Positions 6,523 through 12,464 of a stretch of 12,464 nt of DNA are shown here, piece by piece. The DNA comes from an uncultured Lachnospiraceae bacterium (GTDB lineage Bacteria > Bacillota > Clostridia > Lachnospirales > Lachnospiraceae): positions 1-12,464 of the forward strand of contig CAMJKC010000034.1 of the NCBI GenBank assembly GCA_946406305.1, in the 5' to 3' direction. Numbering within the stretch: position 1 is the first letter of the stretch; the number at the start of each line of letters is the position of its first letter. Both the position numbers and the translations under genes were made by a program. Below the pieces are notes generated by a model. It ran no database searches and was not told where the DNA came from. It was given only the letters and a program-made list of their open reading frames with translations.

Positions 6523-7086
6523 ATGAAAAGAATTATTTTTTTAATAAGTTTATTATTACTAATTATTTCTTGCAGTAATAAAAATATTTTAAAAGAAGGG
6601 GAAAAAATAGAAAATTTTGAATTTTTGTTAATAAACAATTATGAGGATAAACAGTTTTCTATAGAAGATGTAAATCAAAATTTTTTAATACTTACTTTTT
6701 TTGAAGCAAATGAAGAAAATAAAAAAATGATAAAAGCTGTAGAAGAATTATCAAAAAAGTTGATAAATGAAGATGTAAGTGTTTTTGCTCTTGAAGAAGG
6801 TTCTTTAAAAGAAGATTTATTTCTTTATTTCTCTGATAATGAAATAAACAATATACAACTTGGACAAATAAAGGAAATAAAAAATAAAATAAAAAATTTA
6901 CCAACAACAGTTTTTATAAATTGGGAAAACAAAATTGTAAAAATAATAGACAAAAATGAAAAACTTTATAATTCTTCTACAGAAGAAGAATATATAGAAT
7001 ATTTTAAAAATGAAGTTTATGAAGAAGTAATAAATCTTCTTAATAGAGGAGAAGAAGAAAAAGAATCAAGTATAAGGGAAGAATAA
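6523..7086 (+). CDS. Lipoprotein with thioredoxin-like fold lacking the CXXC active site
   Basis: 187 residues. The N-terminus is a lipoprotein signal peptide: MKR, a hydrophobic run (4-15) and lipobox I-I-S-C with C17 as the lipidated residue, placing the protein on the outer face of a membrane. The rest follows a TlpA/ResA layout: I-E-N-F-E-F (29-34) before a strand F-L-I-L-T-F-F (54-60), then E-A-N-E-E-N-K-K-M (61-69) exactly where an active protein has the W-C-x-x-C helix start, and N-L-P-T-T-V-F-I (125-132) as the cis-proline loop. No cysteine remains after C17, so it cannot do thiol-disulfide exchange. The C-terminus (about 160-187) is acidic and probably flexible. It is the first gene after gyrB (ribosome binding site AAGGAG at 6512-6517) and sits directly before an intact homologue, suggesting duplication and divergence. 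The fold is inferred from pattern; the role is unknown. Confidence 0.7.
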   Translation: MKRIIFLISLLLLIISCSNKNILKEGEKIENFEFLLINNYEDKQFSIEDVNQNFLILTFFEANEENKKMIKAVEELSKKLINEDVSVFALEEGSLKEDLFLYFSDNEINNIQLGQIKEIKNKIKNLPTTVFINWENKIVKIIDKNEKLYNSSTEEEYIEYFKNEVYEEVINLLNRGEEEKESSIREE

Positions 7087-7088
7087 AT

Positions 7089-7586
7089 ATGAAAAAATTT
7101 TTATTTTTAATAGCTATGTGTTTTTTACTTTGCTTTTGTAAAGGAGAAGAAGAAACACAAACTTCAACAACAAAAACAATAGATTTTGAAGTAAAAACAA
7201 AAGAAAAAGAAATTTTTGTTTTGAGTGAGAAAAAAGGAAAACCAGTGTTAGTAAATTTTTTTGCTACTTGGTGTCCTCCTTGTGTAGAGGAAATGCCTGC
7301 TTTTGAAAGAATAATAAAAGAATATGGGGATAAAATAGATTTTTTGGCTATTGATTGTGGAGAAGAAGAAGCCGTAGTAAATAAGTTTATAGAAGAAAAT
7401 AAATATTCGTTTAATGTTGGGTATGATGAAGATATGTCTATTTCAAATATTTTTAATAGAACAGGAATTCCATATACTGTAATATTTGATAAGGAAGGAA
7501 ATATTTTTAAAGATTTTGTTGGTGCAAGAGGTGAAGAAGCACAATATTTAGCATATACAACAGAATTAAATAAAATAGTAGAATAA
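7089..7586 (+). CDS. TlpA/ResA-family thiol-disulfide oxidoreductase, exported
   Basis: Thioredoxin-fold protein that reduces or exchanges disulfides on the outer side of the cytoplasmic membrane, as TlpA and ResA do. 165 residues. A hydrophobic N-terminal segment (3-16) is a signal or anchor; C15 or C17 could be lipidated but the lipobox (L-L-C-F-C) is poor. Then come a Thr/Ser-rich linker (23-30), K-P-V-L-V-N-F-F-A-T (51-60), the active site W-C-P-P-C (61-65), E-E-M-P (67-70) and the cis-proline motif T-G-I-P-Y-T-V (125-131) preceding F-D-K-E-G (133-137). C62 and C65 are the catalytic pair; C90 is an additional cysteine. It needs a membrane electron donor; no CcdA/DsbD-type gene is in the window, whereas a CXXC membrane peptide and a NapH-like Fe-S protein follow immediately. 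Ribosome binding site AGGGAAG (7075-7081) lies within the end of the preceding gene. Confidence 0.9.
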   Translation: MKKFLFLIAMCFLLCFCKGEEETQTSTTKTIDFEVKTKEKEIFVLSEKKGKPVLVNFFATWCPPCVEEMPAFERIIKEYGDKIDFLAIDCGEEEAVVNKFIEENKYSFNVGYDEDMSISNIFNRTGIPYTVIFDKEGNIFKDFVGARGEEAQYLAYTTELNKIVE

Positions 7587-7587
7587 A

Positions 7588-7722
7588 ATGAAAAAAATAA
7601 TTTTTAAAATAGTTTTTTTAATCAGTATAGTTTTTATTATTTTAGGATTTTTTAAAAAACAAAATATAGATGTAAGAAACAAGGCATGGGTTGTATGCCT
7701 TGAATGTATTGGGATAGGATAA
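7588..7722 (+). CDS. 44-residue membrane protein with C-terminal CLECIGIG (CD1871A-like CXXC protein)
   Basis: A small gene that is easy to miss. It has an N-terminal basic start (MKKIIFK), a single membrane segment (about 8-22), a short polar stretch with K23-K24 and R30, and a terminus A-W-V-V-C-L-E-C-I-G-I-G, with C37 and C40 as a CXXC pair. From memory it resembles the short CD1871A-family CXXC-containing proteins of Clostridia, which end in a near-identical C-L-E-C-I-G-I-G; their function is not established to my knowledge. The ATG is 1 nt after the stop of the TlpA-like gene, a coupled arrangement. The basic N-terminus suggests N-in, C-out topology, which would put the CXXC on the same side as the TlpA-like domain. 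A role as membrane redox relay is inference. Reality of the gene is supported by tight spacing, the recognisable ending and the ribosome binding site of the next gene right after its stop. Confidence 0.8.
   Translation: MKKIIFKIVFLISIVFIILGFFKKQNIDVRNKAWVVCLECIGIG
7680..7702 (+). repeat. Perfect 8-bp stem-loop inside the CXXC peptide gene
   Basis: Arms CAAGGCAT (7680-7687) and ATGCCTTG (7695-7702) enclose a 7-nt loop GGGTTGT. The stem has four G-C pairs, which is conspicuous in DNA this AT-rich. No T run follows, so it is not a standard intrinsic terminator. It ends about 20 nt before the ribosome binding site of the next gene (AAGGAG, 7723-7728) and could shape mRNA stability or processing, or be a by-product of coding. 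Confidence 0.55.
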
Positions 7723-7734
7723 AAGGAGAAAGGT

Positions 7735-7971
7735 ATGGAAGAAAATATAAAAATAACAGGAGAGACAAAATTTTCAGAAATATTGAAAATATGTCCTCAA
7801 CTTATAGATGAAATGGTAAAAATAAATCCTCAGGCGAAAATGTTGAAAAATCCTATTTTTAAGATGATGCTTGGAAAAATTACAGTAAGAGATATGTGTA
7901 GTCAAGCAAAAATAGATGAAAAATTATTAAAAAATAATTTTAATAAAATAATACAAAAATTTAAAAAGTAA
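7735..7971 (+). CDS. Small DUF1858-like domain protein
   Basis: 78 residues, no signal peptide or membrane segment, so probably cytoplasmic. It begins with the DUF1858 style pattern I-T-G-E-T-K-F-S-E-I-L-K (7-18), then a Cys-Pro (C20-P21) and Q-L-I-D-E-M, then M-L-K-N-P-I-F-K-M-M-L-G-K-I-T-V-R-D-M (36-54), which matches the part of the family usually reading K-N-P-x-x-R-K-T-x-x-K-x-x-T-L. It ends with I-D-E-K-L-L (60-65) and a lysine tail. Two cysteines, C20 and C55, are present. DUF1858-type domains are often fused to or encoded beside redox or metal-related proteins (ScdA/DUF438 type); their biochemical role is unclear. Ribosome binding site AAGGAG (7723-7728) is 6 nt before the ATG. Its place between the CXXC peptide and the Fe-S protein suggests service to that electron path, for instance as a regulator or scaffold; this is inference. 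Confidence 0.72.
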   Translation: MEENIKITGETKFSEILKICPQLIDEMVKINPQAKMLKNPIFKMMLGKITVRDMCSQAKIDEKLLKNNFNKIIQKFKK

Positions 7972-7975
7972 AAAA

Positions 7976-8794
7976 GTGAAAAAAATAGTTTTTTATAAAA
8001 GAAAAATAATACAAATACTTTCATCGTTTTTATATAATATAAAAATAGGAAATTTTTTTTCTGGGAGAATAGAAAGAGGAAATATAAAAAATATTTGTGT
8101 TCCTGGTCTTAATTGCTATTCGTGTCCAGCAGCAGTATCTTCTTGTCCTTTAGGAAGTTTTCAAACAGCAATAGTTAATAGGCAAAATAAAGGATTTCCT
8201 TTTTATATGATAGGATTACTTTTATTTTTTGGAGTTTTTTTAGGAAGATTAATATGTGGATTTTTATGCCCCTTTGGTTTAATACAAGAGATTCTTTATA
8301 AAATAAAAACAAAAAAAATAAAGAAAAATAAATATACAGAAAAACTAAAATATTTAAAATATGTAATATTGATTTTTTTTGTAATTTTAATTCCTTTACT
8401 TTTTTCTATGCCGGGTTTTTGTAAATTTTTGTGCCCAGAAGGAACATTACAAGCAGGTATTCCTCTTGTTATAAAAAATGAAAATTTGAGAAGTTTGGCA
8501 GGATTTTTATTTGTAGAGAAAGTGTTTTTTTTAATAGTTTTTTTAGTAGGAAGTATTTTTATTTTTAGAATTTTTTGTAGATTTATATGCCCTTTAGGAG
8601 CAATATATTCATTTTTTAATAAGATTTCATTTTTTGGGATTGTATTAGATGAAGAAAAATGTATTAACTGTAATAAATGTTTTTCTATTTGCAAAGTGGA
8701 CATAAAAAAGGTAGGAGATAGTGAATGTATAGGATGTACAGAATGTATAAAAGGTTGTCCAGAAGAAGCAATAAAAATTAAAAAAAGATATTAA
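7976..8794 (+). CDS. NapH/YccM-like 4Fe-4S membrane protein
   Basis: Polytopic membrane protein with iron-sulfur clusters, a type that passes electrons between cytoplasmic carriers and membrane or external partners. 272 residues. The N-terminal cysteine cluster is C41, C47, C50, C57 in C-V-P-G-L-N-C-Y-S-C-P. Three membrane segments (about 76-96, 127-145, 179-199) alternate with three C-x3-C-P motifs: C94/C98, C149/C153 and C201/C205. The C-terminus is a two-cluster ferredoxin domain: C229, C232, C235, C239 and C251, C254, C257, C261, each ending in C-x or C-P. Eighteen cysteines in all, each in a motif. It starts at GTG (7976) with no good ribosome binding site, 4 nt after the previous stop, so coupled translation is likely. 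I assign no specific symbol: it lacks context of nitrate reductase (NapH), NosR or FMN-transfer genes, and instead sits with TlpA-like proteins. Confidence 0.87.
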   Translation: MKKIVFYKRKIIQILSSFLYNIKIGNFFSGRIERGNIKNICVPGLNCYSCPAAVSSCPLGSFQTAIVNRQNKGFPFYMIGLLLFFGVFLGRLICGFLCPFGLIQEILYKIKTKKIKKNKYTEKLKYLKYVILIFFVILIPLLFSMPGFCKFLCPEGTLQAGIPLVIKNENLRSLAGFLFVEKVFFLIVFLVGSIFIFRIFCRFICPLGAIYSFFNKISFFGIVLDEEKCINCNKCFSICKVDIKKVGDSECIGCTECIKGCPEEAIKIKKRY

Positions 8795-8809
8795 GGAAAG
8801 AGAGAGTTT

Positions 8810-11260
8810 ATGGAACCAAATGTATATGACAAAATTAAAGATGTAGATTTAAAAGAAAAAATGGAAGAGAGTTATATTGATTATGCAATGAGTGTTATAA
8901 CAGACAGAGCTCTTCCAGATGTAAGAGATGGTTTAAAACCAGTTCAAAGGCGTATTTTATATGCTTTATATACACTTGGTGTTACTCCAGATAAAACAGA
9001 AAAAAAATGTGCTACGATTGTCGGTGAAACAATGGGTAAATATCATCCTCATGGCGACAGTTCAATTTATGGTGCACTTGTAAATATGGGGCAATCTTGG
9101 AATTATAGAAAAGTTTTAATAGACAAGCATGGAAATTTTGGCTCAGAAGATGGTGACGGTCCAGCAGCAATGAGATATACGGAAGCAAAAATGAGTAAGA
9201 TGGCAGCTCTTATGCTTGATGGAATTGAAAAAAATGAAGTTGACTTTATGCCAAACTTTTCAAGTGAATATGAAGAACCAACAGTTTTACCAGCAAGATT
9301 TCCTAATTTGCTATTAAATGGAACACAGGGAATAGCAGTAGGAATGGCAACAACAATTCCTCCTCATAATTTTGAAGAAATTATTACTGCAGTAAAAAAG
9401 ATAATAAAAAATAAAATTGAAAAGAAAAAAACCGATATAGAGGAAATAGTAAATATAATAAAGGGTCCAGATTTTCCAACAGGAGCAGAGATAATAGGAA
9501 AACAGGGAATATATAATTACTTAACAACAGGAAAAGGAAAATTTAAAATAAGAGCTCTCTGTGAAATAGTTCCACTTGACAAAGGAAAGCAGAGAATTGT
9601 AGTTAAAGAACTTCCTTATGAAGTTCATAGGTCAGATGTAATAAGAAAAATTGCAGATTTAGTAAAAGAAAAAAAGGTAGAGGGAATTTCTACAGTTGTT
9701 GATGTATATGGAAAAACATCAAAAGAAAAAATACATATTGATTTAAAAAAGGATGTAAATGCTAACATAATATTAAATCAACTATACAAGAATACAGAAC
9801 TTCAAATAATGTATTCTGTAAATATGTTGTGCCTTGTAAAAGGAGAGCCAAAAACTTTAAATGCTTTATCTATGTTAGAAGAATTTTTAAAGCATCAAGA
9901 GGAAGTGGTAACAAGAAGGACAAAGTTTGACCTTACAAAATGTGAAGACAGGGCACATATTGTAGAAGGTCTTTTAAAGGCAATAGAAATAATAGATAAA
10001 ATAATAAAGATTATAAGAGAATCGGAAGATGATCAAGAATCAAAAAGTAAATTGATAAGTCAGTTTAATTTTTCTGAAAAACAAGCTCAAAGCATAGTAG
10101 ACATGAGACTTGGTTCTCTTTCAAAATTACCAAAAGCAAAATTTGAAAAAGAGTATAGTGAGTTACAAGAAAAAATAAAATACTTTAGAGAAATTTTAGG
10201 TGATGAAAATAAGTTGTTGTCTTTAATAGATGAAGAGTTAAATGGAATAAAAGAAAAAGAAAAAGATGAAAGAACGACAAATATTATTGAAGAAGAAGGC
10301 GAAGATTTTGAAATAGAAGATTTGGTGGAAGAAGGAAATGTTGTTATATCAATGACGCACCTCGGATATATAAAAAGGATGGACCCAAATGTGTTTAAAG
10401 CACAAGCAAGGGGTGGAAAAGGTGTCAAAGGAATGACAACGATAAATGACGACTTTGTAGAAAAGGTCTTTATGACAACTATGCACTCAACGATTTTGTT
10501 TATAACAAACTTTGGGAAAATGTATTCTCTTAGAGGATATGAAATTCCAGAAGCAAGTAGAATAGCAAGAGGTGTTGCAATAGTAAATATACTTAAATTA
10601 CAAGGAGGAGAAAAAATAACAGCTGTAGTTGATTGCAAGTCTTTTGATGAAGAAAAGCATATATTAATGGCAACCAAAAAAGGCATTATTAAAAAAGTTA
10701 AGATATCAGAATTTACAAATGTTAGAAAAACTGGACTAAAAGCAATAAATATAAAAGAAGACGATGAACTAATTTCTGTAAAAATAACAAATGGAAAAGA
10801 AGATATATTTTTAATTACAAAAAATGGTCTCTGTCTTAGAATGAATGAAGAAAAGGTAAGGGATATGGGAAGAGCAGCAGCAGGAGTTAGAGGAATAAAA
10901 GTTGCAAAAGAAGATGAATTAGTTTCTATGCTTGTAACAAGTGAAGGAAAAGATTTATTTTTCATATCTGAAAAAGGAATAGGAAAGAGAACAGATAGTA
11001 GTGAATTTTCTCCAAAGGGAAGAGGGACGAAAGGAATGACTTGTTACAAGCCAAATGAAAAAACAGGGAAAATTGTAGGTGCAGAGCTTGTGAACGGAAA
11101 TGAAGATATAATGGTTATAAATGAAATAGGTTCTATAATAAGATTACAGGTAGCAGACATAGGAATTATGGGAAGGACAGCAAAAGGAGTTAGAATAATG
11201 AAGCAAGAAGAAAATGTGAAAGTAGCAAGCATTACAAAAGTCTTGGAAGAAAAAGAATAA
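8810..11260 (+). CDS. gyrA: DNA gyrase subunit A
   Basis: Breakage-reunion subunit of gyrase. 816 residues, normal length. Start of the winged-helix/tower region: S-Y-I-D-Y-A-M-S-V-I (21-30), R-A-L-P-D-V-R-D-G-L-K-P (33-44). The quinolone region is H-P-H-G-D-S-S-I-Y-G (79-88) with Ser84 and Gly88 at the positions of E. coli Ser83 and Asp87. The catalytic tyrosine is Y123 in A-M-R-Y-T-E. I-P-P-H-N (183-187) and D-M-R-L (431-434) follow. The C-terminal beta-pinwheel (about 500-810) includes the GyrA box Q-A-R-G-G-K-G (532-538), where the consensus is Q-R/K-R-G-G-R/K-G. The box favours GyrA over ParC. A purine-rich AAGGA...GAGAG (8793-8804) precedes the ATG. Its stop overlaps the next start (TAATG). 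It is separated from gyrB by five redox genes, an unusual break in the gyrB-gyrA pair. Confidence 0.95.
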   Translation: MEPNVYDKIKDVDLKEKMEESYIDYAMSVITDRALPDVRDGLKPVQRRILYALYTLGVTPDKTEKKCATIVGETMGKYHPHGDSSIYGALVNMGQSWNYRKVLIDKHGNFGSEDGDGPAAMRYTEAKMSKMAALMLDGIEKNEVDFMPNFSSEYEEPTVLPARFPNLLLNGTQGIAVGMATTIPPHNFEEIITAVKKIIKNKIEKKKTDIEEIVNIIKGPDFPTGAEIIGKQGIYNYLTTGKGKFKIRALCEIVPLDKGKQRIVVKELPYEVHRSDVIRKIADLVKEKKVEGISTVVDVYGKTSKEKIHIDLKKDVNANIILNQLYKNTELQIMYSVNMLCLVKGEPKTLNALSMLEEFLKHQEEVVTRRTKFDLTKCEDRAHIVEGLLKAIEIIDKIIKIIRESEDDQESKSKLISQFNFSEKQAQSIVDMRLGSLSKLPKAKFEKEYSELQEKIKYFREILGDENKLLSLIDEELNGIKEKEKDERTTNIIEEEGEDFEIEDLVEEGNVVISMTHLGYIKRMDPNVFKAQARGGKGVKGMTTINDDFVEKVFMTTMHSTILFITNFGKMYSLRGYEIPEASRIARGVAIVNILKLQGGEKITAVVDCKSFDEEKHILMATKKGIIKKVKISEFTNVRKTGLKAINIKEDDELISVKITNGKEDIFLITKNGLCLRMNEEKVRDMGRAAAGVRGIKVAKEDELVSMLVTSEGKDLFFISEKGIGKRTDSSEFSPKGRGTKGMTCYKPNEKTGKIVGAELVNGNEDIMVINEIGSIIRLQVADIGIMGRTAKGVRIMKQEENVKVASITKVLEEKE

Positions 11261-12075
11261 TGGATATAGAAAGAATTCATGAAATAAATCTTTTGTTATT
11301 AAAAAAGTTAGATGAAGTTTGTAGAAAAAACAATATAAAATATTTTTTATTTAATGGAACCCTACTTGGAGCAATTAGAGATAATGGTTTTATACCTTGG
11401 GATGACGATTGTGATGTTGCGATGAAGAGAGAAGATTATGAAAAGTTTAAAGCGATATCTAAAAAAGAATTTAATGAAGAAGAAATGGAAGTTATATTCC
11501 CAGAAAGAAATAATACTTTTCATGATTTTATAACGAGAATAATTTATAAAAAAGAGGTTTATAGAAAAGAAAAAATATATGAAGACTACAACGAAGGAGT
11601 TTTTAAATATTTATGGGTAGATATATTTATTCTTGATGATGTTTATAGTAAAGAAAGCCAAAAAATAAAAAATTATAAATTAAAATTTATTTATGGTCTT
11701 GCTATTTCTTATAGGAGAAAAATAAATTTTAAAGAATATAGATTTTTAGAAAAAATAGTAATTTTTATATTATCGAAAATAGGAAAAATATATAAATTAG
11801 AAACAATATACAGTATGTATGAAAAAGAAGCAAAAAAAGTATATGGAAAAAAAGAAAAAATAGAGTTTTTATATGTTTCTAATTATCCTATCATATATAT
11901 AGATATGCTCTATAGGAAAAATTGGTTTGATAATGTAGAAGAAAAAATTTTTGAAGATACAAAATTTTATATATCAAAAAACTATAAAGAGATTTTGGAC
12001 TTTGACTATGGGGATTATATGGAACTTCCTAAAAAAGAAGAAAGAGTTCAAACACATAAAATTTTAAAAGTATAA
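11260..12075 (+). CDS. LicD-family nucleotidyltransferase-fold protein (phosphocholine/phosphoryl transferase type)
   Basis: LicD-family enzymes transfer phosphocholine or similar phosphoryl groups onto surface glycans such as teichoic acid or lipopolysaccharide; related fukutin-type proteins act on other glycans. 271 residues, typical length, no signal peptide. The family core is clear: L-F-N-G-T-L-L-G-A-I-R (30-40), G-F-I-P-W-D-D-D-C-D-V (43-53), where the aspartates bind metal and nucleotide, W-V-D-I-F (119-123), and near the C-terminus F-D-Y-G-D-Y-M-E-L-P-K (248-258). The ATG shares its A with the gyrA stop (TAATG), so translation is probably coupled to gyrA. Isolated from other surface-glycan genes here, so the acceptor cannot be named, and no choline uptake or activation genes (licA-C) are visible. 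A hydrophobic stretch (about 164-172) is short and may be a buried helix. Confidence 0.9.
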   Translation: MDIERIHEINLLLLKKLDEVCRKNNIKYFLFNGTLLGAIRDNGFIPWDDDCDVAMKREDYEKFKAISKKEFNEEEMEVIFPERNNTFHDFITRIIYKKEVYRKEKIYEDYNEGVFKYLWVDIFILDDVYSKESQKIKNYKLKFIYGLAISYRRKINFKEYRFLEKIVIFILSKIGKIYKLETIYSMYEKEAKKVYGKKEKIEFLYVSNYPIIYIDMLYRKNWFDNVEEKIFEDTKFYISKNYKEILDFDYGDYMELPKKEERVQTHKILKV

Positions 12076-12090
12076 AAATAGGAGAATAAT

Positions 12091-12464
12091 ATGAGTAGAG
12101 AATATGAAATACTAACAGAAAGTTTTAACAGCATAAAAAGTAAAATTCCTTTTTCACCAGATGTAGCACTCGTTTTAGGTTCTGGTCTTGGAAACTTTCC
12201 AGAGGGAAAAGAAATTTTTGGGACAATAGAATATAAAGATATAAAAAATTTTCCAGTATCAAATGTAGAAGGACATAAAAATAGATATGTCTTTTTAAAA
12301 ATTGGAAATAAAAAAGTAGTTGTCATGCAAGGAAGAGTTCATCACTATGAAGGTTTTACAACTGTCGAGGCTGTTAGGCCTATAAGACTTATGAAAATGA
12401 TGGGAGCAAAAAGTTTGTTTTTATCAAATGCTGCAGGAGGGATGAATGACAGTGTTAAAATAGG
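12091..12464 (+). CDS. punA: Purine nucleoside phosphorylase, family 2 (trimeric PNP), 3' end cut off
   Basis: Cleaves purine nucleosides with phosphate to free base and ribose-1-phosphate in purine salvage; cytoplasmic. The first 124 residues are present, of about 270 expected. Motifs of the trimeric PNP/MTAP type: V-L-G-S-G-L-G (28-34) for phosphate binding, E-G-H (60-62), M-Q-G-R-V-H-H-Y-E-G (79-88) and S-N-A-A-G-G-M-N (112-119) at the nucleoside site. The start is supported by AGGAG (12080-12084) 6 nt before the ATG and 15 nt after the licD-like stop. Same strand and close spacing imply co-transcription. MTA phosphorylase is an alternative within the family; the residues that would separate them lie outside the window. 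Confidence 0.9.
   Translation, partial: MSREYEILTESFNSIKSKIPFSPDVALVLGSGLGNFPEGKEIFGTIEYKDIKNFPVSNVEGHKNRYVFLKIGNKKVVVMQGRVHHYEGFTTVEAVRPIRLMKMMGAKSLFLSNAAGGMNDSVKI

Noticed and set aside
8296..8703. 135-codon open frame on the minus strand within the Fe-S membrane protein gene
   Set aside because: The opposite strand encodes ordered cysteine motifs and membrane segments; the antisense product has no recognisable features.
10087..10965. 292-codon open frame on the minus strand inside gyrA
   Set aside because: Antisense shadow of a purine-rich coding strand: the product is dominated by Ser, Phe, Ile and Pro, has no recognisable domain, and gyrA is intact over it.
8810..11260. Possibility that the gyrA gene is parC
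   Set aside because: A GyrA box is present (although variant), the length and pinwheel domain fit GyrA, and gyrB and the origin are nearby.
1..12464. Mobile elements, CRISPR array, tRNA or rRNA genes
   Set aside because: By reading I found no transposase or integrase, no spaced direct-repeat array, and no cloverleaf or rRNA-like stretch; nearly all sequence is accounted for by the genes listed.

Overview
The window is the replication-origin region of a very AT-rich bacterium; stretches counted by hand run from about 19% to 24% GC. It holds the classic arrangement around dnaA: rpmH-rnpA-yidD read leftward, and dnaA-dnaN-recF-gyrB...gyrA read rightward. The lineage is most likely Fusobacteriota, with a low-GC Clostridia/Tissierellia-type Firmicute as the main alternative. 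Arguments are the extreme AT bias, strongly purine-rich coding strands, AGA-dominated arginine codons, and a Ser/Gly pair at the quinolone-determining positions of GyrA, as I recall from Fusobacterium. This placement is inference.

Layout. Positions 1-665 (minus strand) carry yidD (cut by the window edge), rnpA and rpmH, packed with overlapping stop/start junctions. The 228-bp gap at 666-893 holds a consensus promoter for rpmH, a perfect 9-bp inverted repeat with a T7 spacer, and a dnaA promoter so close to the ATG that the dnaA mRNA should be essentially leaderless. dnaA (894-2261) is followed by a 123-bp AT-rich gap with two identical TTATAAACA sites. Then come dnaN, recF and gyrB, closely spaced. 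G/C strand skew changes from C-excess on the left, through neutral in dnaA, to strong G-excess from dnaN on, so the origin is probably at or next to dnaA.

Between gyrB and gyrA sits a five-gene redox block (6523-8794): a lipoprotein with a thioredoxin-like fold but no CXXC, an intact TlpA/ResA-type thiol-disulfide protein (WCPPC), a 44-residue membrane protein ending in CLECIGIG (resembling the CD1871A family), a DUF1858-like small protein, and a polytopic NapH-like protein with 18 cysteines in iron-sulfur-type motifs. Together they look like a path for moving electrons from cytoplasmic Fe-S carriers across the membrane to an outer-face thioredoxin. This is the most interesting part of the window.

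After gyrA, a LicD-family gene overlaps its stop codon by 1 nt, and a purine nucleoside phosphorylase gene runs off the right edge. From dnaN to the right edge (about 10 kb) no gap exceeds about 20 nt once the 44-codon gene is included, and I see no intrinsic terminator, so this may be one long transcription unit.
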